Shown one piece after another: positions 35,175 through 42,785 of a stretch of DNA of 64,000 nt. The notes below the pieces were generated by a model. The model worked only from the letters and a program-made list of their open reading frames with translations, was not told the origin of the DNA and made no database searches. This DNA comes from Alishewanella tabrizica (GTDB taxonomy: Bacteria; Pseudomonadota; Gammaproteobacteria; Enterobacterales; Alteromonadaceae): assembly GCF_014652375.1 (NCBI RefSeq), contig NZ_BMYR01000006.1, positions 62,001-126,000 on the forward strand. The letters run 5' to 3'. How positions within the stretch are numbered: position 1 is the stretch's first letter; each line of letters opens with the position of its first letter. Both the position numbers and the translations under genes were made by a program.

Positions 35175-35531
35175 TTAATAGGATGTGCCAGCACCGCTTA
35201 ATACAAGATCATTACTTACCGCTTTAACGCCTTGTATGTTACGTGCAATTTCTTCTGCTTTGGCGATATGTTCTGGTGTCGCCACGCGACCACTTAATCT
35301 CACTTTGCTTTCCAGTACCGCAACACTTACATCGCCATTTCGAAATAAAGGATCGCGTTGTATGGCGGTATTCACTTGTTGTTCCAAAATACTGTCGGCG
35401 GGCACATTCGCTGTACTCGTTGGGGTATCACTGGCCGCACCGGTGTAAGTAGGTTGTTTACTCGTGCCATCGCAGCCGGTAAGCAGCAATGGCAAACTCA
35501 GTATGATGTATATAAGTGGTAATGTTTTCAT
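35175..35531 (-). CDS. BON-domain lipoprotein
   Basis: 118 residues. I place the start at ATG 35531 (MKTLPLIYIILSLPLLLTGC), because it has ribosome site AAGGCGACC and begins a textbook lipoprotein signal (lipobox LLTGC). The open frame extends upstream to 35663, but those codons lie across the promoter and operator. After a Ser/Thr-rich linker comes one BON domain (DSILEQQVNTAIQRDPLF through IQGVKAVSNDLVLSG). It is divergent from the PRC-barrel gene, with the palindrome at 35591 between them. Confidence 0.88.
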   Translation of the reverse strand: MKTLPLIYIILSLPLLLTGCDGTSKQPTYTGAASDTPTSTANVPADSILEQQVNTAIQRDPLFRNGDVSVAVLESKVRLSGRVATPEHIAKAEEIARNIQGVKAVSNDLVLSGAGTSY

Positions 35532-35590
35532 GATGGTCGCCTTGTGTGTGAATGGAAAGGCATAGTAGCAAGTGGCTAATAGAAGTCTCT

Positions 35591-35604
35591 GTGCGTCATC
35601 GCAC
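35591..35604. promoter_or_regulatory. Stress-regulon palindrome, site 6 (BON / PRC-barrel divergent region)
   Basis: GTGCGTCATCGCAC within a perfect repeat with 9-base arms CTCTGTGCG and CGCACAGAG (35587-35608). It is 60 bases from the BON start and 101 bases from the PRC-barrel start, so one site could serve both genes. Confidence 0.62.
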
Positions 35605-35647
35605 AGAGTGAGATAACGCGTGGATCTATACTGCTGCGTGAACTGAC

Positions 35648-35686
35648 GTTGGCAACGTGCCAACTGTTAGAGCCTGATGTTCAGGC
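35648..35686 (+). promoter_or_regulatory. Two adjacent inverted repeats in the PRC-barrel leader
   Basis: GTTGGCA-ACG-TGCCAAC (35648-35664) is followed by GCCTGA-TGT-TCAGGC (35672-35686), ending 18 bases before the ATG at 35705. They could form consecutive leader hairpins that mask or space the ribosome site, or be protein-binding sites. Confidence 0.45.
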
Positions 35687-35704
35687 GTGGATATGGAGCA
35701 ACAT

Positions 35705-36103
35705 ATGAACTATGAAATGCGTGATCCTTTTGGCATGTACAACGAAGTGAAAGCGGGGCCAGGCCCGTTTTTGATGGGCGCAAACACCTTAATTGGGAAT
35801 GATGTGTATAACCATAAAGACGAAAATCTAGGCGACATTAAAGAAATTATGTTAGAGGTGAGCCAAGGTAAGATCAGTTATGCCGTGTTATCTTTTGGGG
35901 CGTTTCTGGGCATGGGTGAAAAGTTATTTGCAGTGCCTTGGCATGCGCTAACACTCGATACGGAAAACAAACGTTTTGTGCTGCATGTTGAAAAAGAACG
36001 TTTAAAAGATGCTCCAGGTTTTGATAAAGCGCAATGGCCAAATATGGCGGATAAAAACTGGGCCAAAGATGTCGATGCCTACTATCCGCCGTTTAGCAGA
36101 TAA
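35705..36103 (+). CDS. PRC-barrel domain protein
   Basis: 132 residues, soluble, no signal peptide. The PRC-barrel region spans about 25-95 (GNDVYNHKDENLGDIKEIML, ISYAVLSFGAFLGMGEKLFAVPW, HALTLDTENKRFVLHVEKERL). This fold occurs in RimM and photosynthetic reaction centres; stand-alone copies are common stress genes. Start ATG 35705 with GGAG just upstream; the frame is also open from a GTG at 35687, which is less likely. It is divergent from a BON lipoprotein with a shared palindrome. Confidence 0.85.
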   Translation: MNYEMRDPFGMYNEVKAGPGPFLMGANTLIGNDVYNHKDENLGDIKEIMLEVSQGKISYAVLSFGAFLGMGEKLFAVPWHALTLDTENKRFVLHVEKERLKDAPGFDKAQWPNMADKNWAKDVDAYYPPFSR

Positions 36104-36138
36104 CTGTCTTAATAAACGCGAATTAATTTTGGTGTTAT

Positions 36139-36152
36139 GCGCGCTAGCGCAC
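36139..36152. promoter_or_regulatory. Stress-regulon palindrome, site 7 (DUF4398-OmpA operon)
   Basis: GCGCGCTAGCGCAC, 73 bases upstream of the gene at 36226. The surrounding 20 bases are identical to those around site 1 at 21625, including the flanking TAT and CGA. Confidence 0.6.
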
Positions 36153-36225
36153 CGATAGTACGCCACTGTGCTGTCATAGTCGCAGGTGCCATCATTTGAT
36201 GGTGCCTGATTCGCTGGAGTAACCC

Positions 36226-36654
36226 ATGAACACCCCCTACCACTCTACAGCCGCACCGCCGACTCGCTCGATTAAGATCACGGCCTATTTTTTGGTGTTG
36301 TTGACCACGTCGCTGTTGTTATTGGGTGGCTGCGCTTCTGCAGATAAAACACCTACCGCAGAGCTACAAGCCGCAGACCAAGCTATTGCTCGTGCCGAAC
36401 GCGCGCAAGTTACGCGATATAGCAGCATAGAACTTAATAATGCCCGCACAGAAATAAGCGCGGCGCGCGTGGCAGTGTTAGAAGAAAATCTGCCGCACGC
36501 TAGGCGTTTAGCGTTACAAGCGCAAATCAGTGCCGAGCTCGCGATGGCAAATGCAGAATTGATCAAAGCCACCGCGATTAATCAAGATATGCAACGCAGT
36601 ATTGAGGTATTACAACAAGAAGCACAGCGTAATCTGTCGGGAGTGAAATTATGA
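36226..36654 (+). CDS. DUF4398-type lipoprotein
   Basis: 142 residues: a long signal region with lipobox LLLGGC (Cys near residue 36), then an Ala-rich all-helical DUF4398-like domain (AELQAADQAIARAERAQVTRYSSIELNNARTEISAARVAV). It is likely an outer- or inner-membrane-anchored periplasmic protein. Its stop overlaps the next start by four bases (ATGA), so it forms a coupled pair with the OmpA-like protein. Function unknown; the pairing suggests a link between envelope and peptidoglycan. Confidence 0.82.
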   Translation: MNTPYHSTAAPPTRSIKITAYFLVLLTTSLLLLGGCASADKTPTAELQAADQAIARAERAQVTRYSSIELNNARTEISAARVAVLEENLPHARRLALQAQISAELAMANAELIKATAINQDMQRSIEVLQQEAQRNLSGVKL

Positions 36655-37532
36655 ATTTGCTACGTACCCATCATAAAACGTTACTGGCACTTAGTTTAAC
36701 TGGCCTATTTTTAACGGGCTGCGCCAGTGCCCCAACTAGCCCAGATGGCGCAGCCAATTTGCGCCAACAATTAACCGCATTACAAGCGGAGCAGCAATTA
36801 TCGGTGCTAGCGCCTCTCGCGATTAAAGAGGCTGAGCAAGCGGTGCGGGTTGCTGAACAACCGGAGCAAGATCTCGCCTTAGCAAAACACCGCGTGATAA
36901 TGGCCGAGCGTAAAGTGGCCTTAGCCCGCTCGCAGGCAGAAACACGACAACTTGAATTACAGCGCACCGCCTTGAGTCAACGCCGTGACGAGGTGCAACT
37001 TGATGCGCGTACCCGTGAAGCCAATATGGCGCGCAGTGACGCGGATCGTGCGCGTGGGCAGGCGGATATGGCACAAGACGACGCCCGGGCTGCCCGCCAA
37101 CGAGCCGACGCTTCAGAGGCTAACGCTGCCGATTTACGCGCAGAAATTGCCGAGCTTAACGCACAAACTACCGAGCGCGGCTTGGTAGTGACATTAGGCG
37201 ATCTATTGTTTGATACCGGACAATTTAGCTTACGTGGTGGCAGTAATGTGCACTTAGATAAACTTGCACAGTTTTTGAACACCAATATCGAGCGCACTGC
37301 CATGATCGAAGGGCATACGGATGATGTCGGTGCTGATGCCAGTAATATGCTGTTATCGCAACGCCGGGCCGATACGGTTAAAGCGTTTTTGGTGACACAA
37401 GGTGTTGCCAGTAATCGTTTAACGTCGTCGGGAAAAGGTGAAGCAATACCTTTAGCCACCAATGCCACCGTGCAAGGGCGGCAACAAAATCGCCGAGTAG
37501 AAGTGATTATTGCAAATTTGCCTACGCAATAA
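36651..37532 (+). CDS. DUF4398-like / OmpA-family peptidoglycan-binding lipoprotein
   Basis: 293 residues. Lipobox LTGC near residue 24, then a long Ala/Arg-rich coiled-coil (about 35-175; MARSDADRARGQADMAQDDARAARQRADAS) and a C-terminal OmpA domain (about 180-290) with GHTDDVGADASNMLLSQRRADTV and the closing QNRRVEVII. The OmpA domain binds diaminopimelate-containing peptidoglycan non-covalently. It overlaps the upstream DUF4398 gene by four bases. Likely an envelope-tethering stress protein. Confidence 0.9.
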   Translation: MNLLRTHHKTLLALSLTGLFLTGCASAPTSPDGAANLRQQLTALQAEQQLSVLAPLAIKEAEQAVRVAEQPEQDLALAKHRVIMAERKVALARSQAETRQLELQRTALSQRRDEVQLDARTREANMARSDADRARGQADMAQDDARAARQRADASEANAADLRAEIAELNAQTTERGLVVTLGDLLFDTGQFSLRGGSNVHLDKLAQFLNTNIERTAMIEGHTDDVGADASNMLLSQRRADTVKAFLVTQGVASNRLTSSGKGEAIPLATNATVQGRQQNRRVEVIIANLPTQ

Positions 37533-37668
37533 ATGGCCATAAGCTGATGAAATATTTGCGGATAATTGATGTCTGGCGTGAACATTTCGCGTCGAGAACT
37601 CGCACTATGAATCAGCATTTTTTGTTAATCGGTTATCTGTTTTAACCAACGTTTGCTGAGAGTAACTT

Positions 37669-37815
37669 ATGTTAGAAACGATTATTATACTGCTGGTAAT
37701 TTTATGGGCACTGGGTTTGGTCTCTTCTTATTCCATGGGAGGGCTAATTCATTTGCTGTTAGTGGTTGCTGTAGTGATATTAATTATCAGAGTGTTACGT
37801 GGCCGTCGATTGTAA
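37669..37815 (+). CDS. Lmo0937-family small membrane protein
   Basis: 48 residues: two short hydrophobic helices (LETIIILLVILWALGLVSS and GGLIHLLLVVAVVILIIRVL) and a basic tail RGRRL. This is the typical pattern of Lmo0937/DUF5670 proteins, small stress-associated membrane proteins. ATG 37669; the ribosome site GAGAGTAA is modest. It sits alone between the OmpA operon and the RhlE gene. Confidence 0.8.
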   Translation: MLETIIILLVILWALGLVSSYSMGGLIHLLLVVAVVILIIRVLRGRRL

Positions 37816-37934
37816 AGTTGCGGCCCAACTGCGGTTTGGTGTACATGCTACAGAGGTGCGTCTTCAGGCCTATGCGAGGGTAATAGCGGTACGTTGTTGC
37901 GGTAATGTCTCGTGTTTTTGTGAAGTTTCAGGTA

Positions 37935-37970
37935 AGCTGCGCGCCCTTCATTCAGAAGGGCACTGCAGCT
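37935..37970 (+). promoter_or_regulatory. Long stem-loop in the rhlE leader
   Basis: GCCCTTC-ATTCA-GAAGGGC (37943-37961), extended by an outer stem AGCTGC (37935-37940) with GCAGCT (37965-37970). It ends 40 bases before the RhlE ATG and has no T-run, so it is more likely a structured 5' leader than a terminator. Confidence 0.5.
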
Positions 37971-38010
37971 GCGGGCAGACATTTTCGCAGCCACTATTGC
38001 GGGAATACGC

Positions 38011-39321
38011 ATGCAATTTACAGATTTACCGCTGTCAGCGGAATTATTAAAAGCCGTGGCAGAAAAGGGCTACACTGTACCTTCACCCATTCAGCAACAA
38101 GCCATCCCTGCAGTATTAGCTGGCCGTGATTTAATGGCAGCTGCGCAAACGGGTACCGGTAAAACCGCCGGTTTCACGCTACCATTATTACAATTATTAG
38201 CCGAAGGTAAGCAACAAGGCCGTAAAGTACAACCTAACCAGGTTCGTGCGCTCATTTTAACGCCCACTCGCGAATTAGCGGCACAGGTAGCCGAAAGTGT
38301 TGAATTGTATGGTAAATATTTACCACTACGCAGCACGTTAGTGTTCGGCGGGGTGAAAATTAATCCGCAAATGATGGCGCTACGCAAAGGGGTAGATATT
38401 TTAATTGCTACGCCAGGCCGCTTAATGGATTTATACCAGCAAAACGCGGTACGGTTTAATCAATTAGAAGTACTGGTATTAGACGAAGCCGATCGGATGC
38501 TGGATATGGGGTTTATCCGCGACATTAAAAAAATTCTGGCGCTGTTACCTCCTAAGCGGCAAAACTTACTGTTTTCAGCGACCTTTTCAGAGGAGATCCG
38601 TACCTTGGCTAAGGGGTTATTACATGAACCCTTAGAAGTGACGGTTACGCCCCCCAATAGTACCGTAGAGCGGATAGAACAATGGCTTTATCCGGTAGAT
38701 AAAGCTCAAAAAGCCAATTTACTGATCCAGCAAATTAAACTGCACAATTGGCAGCAAGTATTAGTGTTTACCAAAACTAAACACGGTGCCAATAAGCTTA
38801 CGTTATTACTCGAAAAAGCTGGTATTACTGCCATGGCCATTCACGGTAATAAAAGCCAAAATGCTCGCACCAAAGCCTTGGCTGAATTTAAAGCCGGTAG
38901 TGTTCGCGTGTTAGTGGCTACCGATATTGCAGCACGTGGTTTGGATATTCAACAATTACCGCAAGTGGTCAATTTTGAGCTTCCCAATGTGGCCGAAGAT
39001 TATGTGCATCGTATTGGTAGGACTGGCCGTGCCGGTGCTGCGGGTTTAGCGGTATCACTGGTGTGTGCAGAAGAGATGAAAGAACTTAAAGGCATAGAGC
39101 GATTAATCAAGCAAACGATTCCAAGGCAAATTATTGCCAGCTTTGCACCGATGCAGCCGTTACCCGATACCGTGTTAAACACCGCACCGATTAAACCTAG
39201 CCGCCCGAAAAAACCAAAGCCTTATCAAGCACAACGTGCAACAGCAGCGAAACCTGCAACAGCAGCAAAACCTGCAACAGCAGCAAAACCTGCAACAGTA
39301 GCAAAACCTGCCAGTCGGTAA
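38011..39321 (+). CDS. rhlE: DEAD-box ATP-dependent RNA helicase, RhlE type
   Basis: 436 residues. Full helicase motif set: Q-motif region ([13 protein letters not shown]), Walker [30 protein letters not shown] at [12 protein letters not shown] at LFSATFS, and [10 protein letters not shown]. The core resembles RhlE. The C-terminal tail is Lys/Pro/Ala-rich and contains a tandem six-residue repeat (ATAAKP). It unwinds structured RNA in ribosome assembly and cold adaptation, in the cytosol. The leader contains a strong hairpin, so autoregulation through mRNA structure is possible (inference). Confidence 0.92.
   Translation: MQFTDLPLSAELLKAVAEKGYTVPSPIQQQAIPAVLAGRDLMAAAQTGTGKTAGFTLPLLQLLAEGKQQGRKVQPNQVRALILTPTRELAAQVAESVELYGKYLPLRSTLVFGGVKINPQMMALRKGVDILIATPGRLMDLYQQNAVRFNQLEVLVLDEADRMLDMGFIRDIKKILALLPPKRQNLLFSATFSEEIRTLAKGLLHEPLEVTVTPPNSTVERIEQWLYPVDKAQKANLLIQQIKLHNWQQVLVFTKTKHGANKLTLLLEKAGITAMAIHGNKSQNARTKALAEFKAGSVRVLVATDIAARGLDIQQLPQVVNFELPNVAEDYVHRIGRTGRAGAAGLAVSLVCAEEMKELKGIERLIKQTIPRQIIASFAPMQPLPDTVLNTAPIKPSRPKKPKPYQAQRATAAKPATAAKPATAAKPATVAKPASR
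39238..39309 (+). repeat. 18-bp tandem repeat, four copies
   Basis: Unit GCAACAGCAGCAAAACCT, four consecutive copies (the first and last each with one substitution), encoding ATAAKP repeats at the C-terminus of RhlE. Length variation between strains is likely. Confidence 0.9.
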
Positions 39322-39383
39322 TATTGTAGTGGCAAATGATTGAGCGCTTGCAGCGATTAAGGTGAATTACTATGACAATAGGC

Positions 39384-39413
39384 GCGTAACGGAGTACAAA
39401 TATCCGATTACGC
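39384..39413 (+). other. Stem-loop between rhlE and the EAL-HDOD gene
   Basis: GCGTAACGGA pairs with TCCGATTACGC, with a one-base bulge and a 9-base loop. No T-run. It may be a factor-assisted termination structure or part of the EAL-HDOD leader. Confidence 0.4.
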
Positions 39414-39473
39414 TCTTGTGTCGGTGTAATATCTGCATATACTCAAGCGAGTTGTATTGAGGAGCGTACCTTT

Positions 39474-40679
39474 ATGTATGGTTATATTGCGCGTCAGCCC
39501 ATTTTTAATGTAGCCAGAGAGACCATAGGGTACGAACTTCTATTTCGCGATGGTGAAGCCAATGCGTTTCCACTAATTGATGCCGACGAAGCCACTTCAA
39601 AATTAATTATGCAACACCACTTGATGCTAGGCGTAGAAAAAGTGGCCGCTAACAAACTCGCCTTTATTAATTTTTCAGAAGAAACCCTGCTGCATCATTT
39701 CCCTACGTCGATAAAACCCGAATCCATGGTTATTGAAGTATTAGAAACGGTGCCACCCAGTGCGGAATTGCTGCATACCGTGCAGTTTTTGAGTGAGCAG
39801 GGCTACAAGCTGGCGCTAGACGATCATGATTTTGATCCTAAGTGGGATCCCTATTTGCCTTATATTACTTACTTAAAAGTTGATATACAGCAGTTTAATT
39901 TACTGCAAATTAGCCGGCATTTACGCCGCGTTGCACATTTTCCGTTTACGTTGTTGGCCGAGCGAGTTGAAACCGCAGAACAATTTGAAAAATTAAAGCT
40001 GCTGGGATTTCAATTATTTCAGGGCTACTTTTTTGCTCGTCCAGAAATGCTGAAACAAAAACAGCTAAATTCAAACAAAGCGAATTTATTGGCGTTAATG
40101 GCAGAAGCGTCAGCAAAAACGTTAGACTTTGAGCAGTTGGCCGATATCTGCCAGCGTGATTTGGGATTGTCCTATAAGTTACTGCGTTTTATTAATCACA
40201 GTGGCCATAGTCAGGCAATTAGCTCAGTTAAACACGCCATGGTGTATATGGGCGAGGCTGAGCTGAAGAAGTTTTTAGCATTATTGGCGCTTGCCAATTT
40301 GCAGGATGGTGCGCCCGACGAACTGCTGCGCCAATCATTAGTGCGCGCACGTTTTTGCGATGCCTTAGCCAATCACAGTAAGTTAGCCGCAAACCCGCCC
40401 AGTAGTTTTTTGACGGGGTTATTTTCCAATGTACATCTTATTGTTGAGCAGGCGCAAGACGAGCTGTTAGCACAATTACCCTTAGTATCAGCAGTTAAGG
40501 CTGCTTTGTTAACGCGCGAAGGGCAGTTTGGGCACTTCTTAAAACTGACCGAAGCCCTGGAACAAGCCAATTGGCCGCTTACCGATGATCTGCTAAAAAC
40601 CTTACCGGCGGGTGCAGAACTTGCCCCCTTATACTTAGATGCCGTTGCCTGGGCCGAGAGTATTTTAAAGCAAGTGTAG
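39474..40679 (+). CDS. EAL-HDOD two-domain signalling protein (YuxH type)
   Basis: 401 residues, cytosolic. The N-terminal EAL-like domain (about 1-205) begins IARQPIFNVARETIGYELLFRDGEANAF. It has MVIEVLETVPP and LALDDHDFD but lacks several metal ligands of active c-di-GMP phosphodiesterases, as is usual in this subfamily. The C-terminal HDOD domain (about 210-395) has LGLSYKLLRFINHSG. Such proteins act as c-di-GMP or protein-protein signalling adaptors. Ribosome site GAGGAGCG. Together with the GGDEF protein at 23048 it gives the window two c-di-GMP-linked genes. Confidence 0.88.
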   Translation: MYGYIARQPIFNVARETIGYELLFRDGEANAFPLIDADEATSKLIMQHHLMLGVEKVAANKLAFINFSEETLLHHFPTSIKPESMVIEVLETVPPSAELLHTVQFLSEQGYKLALDDHDFDPKWDPYLPYITYLKVDIQQFNLLQISRHLRRVAHFPFTLLAERVETAEQFEKLKLLGFQLFQGYFFARPEMLKQKQLNSNKANLLALMAEASAKTLDFEQLADICQRDLGLSYKLLRFINHSGHSQAISSVKHAMVYMGEAELKKFLALLALANLQDGAPDELLRQSLVRARFCDALANHSKLAANPPSSFLTGLFSNVHLIVEQAQDELLAQLPLVSAVKAALLTREGQFGHFLKLTEALEQANWPLTDDLLKTLPAGAELAPLYLDAVAWAESILKQV

Positions 40680-40727
40680 CCTGTTCTTGCTTGGCAAAGC
40701 GGATGCAAGCGCGGCAAAAGCACGCAT

Positions 40728-40741
40728 TGCATACGTATGCA
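40728..40741. promoter_or_regulatory. Maltodextrin operator, GCATAC type
   Basis: Perfect palindrome TGCATACGTATGCA, 79 bases upstream of the amylase start at 40821. Identical to the site before malQ. Confidence 0.78.
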
Positions 40742-40820
40742 CCAAAAAAATGCATAACCTTTACGCTGTTCTGCGGTAACGTAACGCCTAGAATAAGATC
40801 AGACAACAAGGTAATCGTGT

Positions 40821-42776
40821 ATGCAGCAGCTTTCATTTGCCTTAGGTGCAAAGCGCCTGGCCTTTTCAGTAAGTGCTATTACTCTTTCATTATTAGTCGC
40901 GTGTGGTAAAGCCACCAGCCCCACGGCACCAAACACAGTATCTGATGCCCCTACCGTCACCGCAGCAGCCAATGAGCCTAGCGCCGCACCAGCCGCAGAA
41001 CCTAGCGGCAAAGCGGTGGTGTATCAAGTGTTTACTCGGCTATTTGGTAATACCAATACGACCAATACACCATGGGGTACGTTGGAAGAAAACGGTGTAG
41101 GGAAGTTTAACGACTTTACCGACGACGCGCTAAAAGGTATTAAAGCATTAGGCACTACCCATATTTGGTATACCGGGGTACCGCATCATGCTGTGATCAC
41201 CGATTACACCGCTTATGGTATCAGTAATGATGATCCCGACGTCGTAAAAGGCCGTGCCGGATCGCCCTATGCGGTAAAAGACTATTACAGTGTAAACCCC
41301 GATTTAGCCGTTGATCCCGCTCAGCGCTTACAAGAGTTTCAGGCGTTAATCGCCCGCACCCATCAACAGGGTATGAAAGTGTTGATCGACATTGTGCCAA
41401 ACCACGTGGCGCGTGATTATCACTCATTACAAAAGCCCGAAGGCGTAGCCGATTTTGGTGCGAACGATGATACTCGCGTAGCGTATGCTCGCGATAACAA
41501 CTTTTACTATGTGCCGGGGGCGGCCTTTCAGGTGCCGCAGTGGCCTGCAGAGTATCAGGTATTAGGCGGCGAAACGCATCCATTGGCCGATGGCAAATTT
41601 AACGAAAACCCTGCGAAGTGGACCGGAAATGGCGCGCGCGCCGCGCAACCGGCCTTTGACGATTGGTACGAAACAGTAAAAATTAATTATGGTGTGCGCC
41701 CTGATGGCAGTTATGATTTTGACACTTTACCGGCAGACTACGCCGAAAAAGACTGGCAAGCGCATTATCAATTTTGGCAGGGCAAAAATGTGCCCGATTC
41801 GTGGATAAAATTCCGAGATATTACCCTGTACTGGATTGGGATGGGCGTAGATGGTTTTCGCTATGATATGGCCGAAATGGTGCCCGTTGAGTTTTGGAGC
41901 TACTTAAACTCTCATATCAAGCAGGTTAATCCAAACGCTTTTTTGCTGGCTGAAGTGTATCAACCGCAGTTGTATCGTGATTACTTAAAGCTCGGTTTAA
42001 TGGACTACCTTTATGATAAGGTGGAATTTTATGACAGCTTAAAATTAGTGATGCAGGGTAAAGGACCAACCTCAGCGCTGGTGGCTACGCAAGAGCGCAT
42101 GGCTGATATCGAACACCATATGCTGCATTTCTTAGAAAACCATGATGAACAGCGTATTGCTAGCCCTGAATTTGCTGGTGATGCCCGTAAAGGGATGCCC
42201 GCGATGGTGGTTTCGACCTTAATTAGCAGCTCACCCACCATGTTGTATTTTGGCCAAGAGGTTGGCGAGCCTGGTGCGGTAGATGCCGGCTTTGGTAAAG
42301 CAAGCCGTACCACCATTTTTGATTACTGGGGCGTACCGCATCATCAACGCTGGGTGAATGGTGGTAAGTTTGATGGTGGGGCACTTAGCCCAGAAGAGAA
42401 AAGCTTACGGCAATTTTATAGCACCTTACTGAGTTTTAGCCGTTCTGCGCCGGCACTAAATGGCGGTTATACTGAGCTACACCGCGTCAATTTGGCGGCG
42501 GGCACAGCGTATTCCGAGCAGCAATTGGCATTTGCTCGCTATTCTGCCGAGCAGCAATTAGTGGTAGTGAGCCATTTTAACGCGGAGCAAGCGACAGCGT
42601 TTACCTTAACCCTACCGGCTGAACTGATTAGCACATGGCAGTTAGCCGATGGTAAATATGGCTTGCATGAACAGCTTACGGGCACCAGTCATGAGTTAGT
42701 GGTTGCCAATGGCGTAGGCAGTATTGCCATAACGTTGGCGCCATTGGGCTCTGTGGTTTATCAGATTGTTCGTTAA
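40821..42776 (+). CDS. Alpha-amylase (GH13) lipoprotein
   Basis: 651 residues with lipobox LLVAC (Cys near residue 32) and an Ala/Pro/Thr-rich linker, so the enzyme is lipid-anchored in the envelope. GH13 motifs: VLIDIVPNHV (region I), GVDGFRYDMAE with nucleophile Asp349, FLLAEVYQP with acid/base Glu378, and FLENHDEQR with Asp442. The barrel is interrupted by an enlarged B-domain (about 205-320). Start ATG 40821. It heads an operon with the GH31 enzyme 9 bases downstream and the GH13 enzyme at 45420. It cleaves internal alpha-1,4 bonds of starch or long maltodextrins. Confidence 0.9.
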   Translation: MQQLSFALGAKRLAFSVSAITLSLLVACGKATSPTAPNTVSDAPTVTAAANEPSAAPAAEPSGKAVVYQVFTRLFGNTNTTNTPWGTLEENGVGKFNDFTDDALKGIKALGTTHIWYTGVPHHAVITDYTAYGISNDDPDVVKGRAGSPYAVKDYYSVNPDLAVDPAQRLQEFQALIARTHQQGMKVLIDIVPNHVARDYHSLQKPEGVADFGANDDTRVAYARDNNFYYVPGAAFQVPQWPAEYQVLGGETHPLADGKFNENPAKWTGNGARAAQPAFDDWYETVKINYGVRPDGSYDFDTLPADYAEKDWQAHYQFWQGKNVPDSWIKFRDITLYWIGMGVDGFRYDMAEMVPVEFWSYLNSHIKQVNPNAFLLAEVYQPQLYRDYLKLGLMDYLYDKVEFYDSLKLVMQGKGPTSALVATQERMADIEHHMLHFLENHDEQRIASPEFAGDARKGMPAMVVSTLISSSPTMLYFGQEVGEPGAVDAGFGKASRTTIFDYWGVPHHQRWVNGGKFDGGALSPEEKSLRQFYSTLLSFSRSAPALNGGYTELHRVNLAAGTAYSEQQLAFARYSAEQQLVVVSHFNAEQATAFTLTLPAELISTWQLADGKYGLHEQLTGTSHELVVANGVGSIAITLAPLGSVVYQIVR

Positions 42777-42785
42777 GGGGGCGTT

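Noticed and set aside
35532-35663. N-terminal extension of the second BON lipoprotein
   Set aside because: The 44 extra codons cover the palindromic site and would bury the lipoprotein signal; ATG 35531 has a proper ribosome site.
36671-37618. Long minus-strand ORFs opposite the OmpA-like gene (up to 213 codons)
   Set aside because: Translations are Ser/Ala/Arg-rich shadows of the Ala-rich coiled-coil coding strand; the plus-strand OmpA domain is unmistakable.
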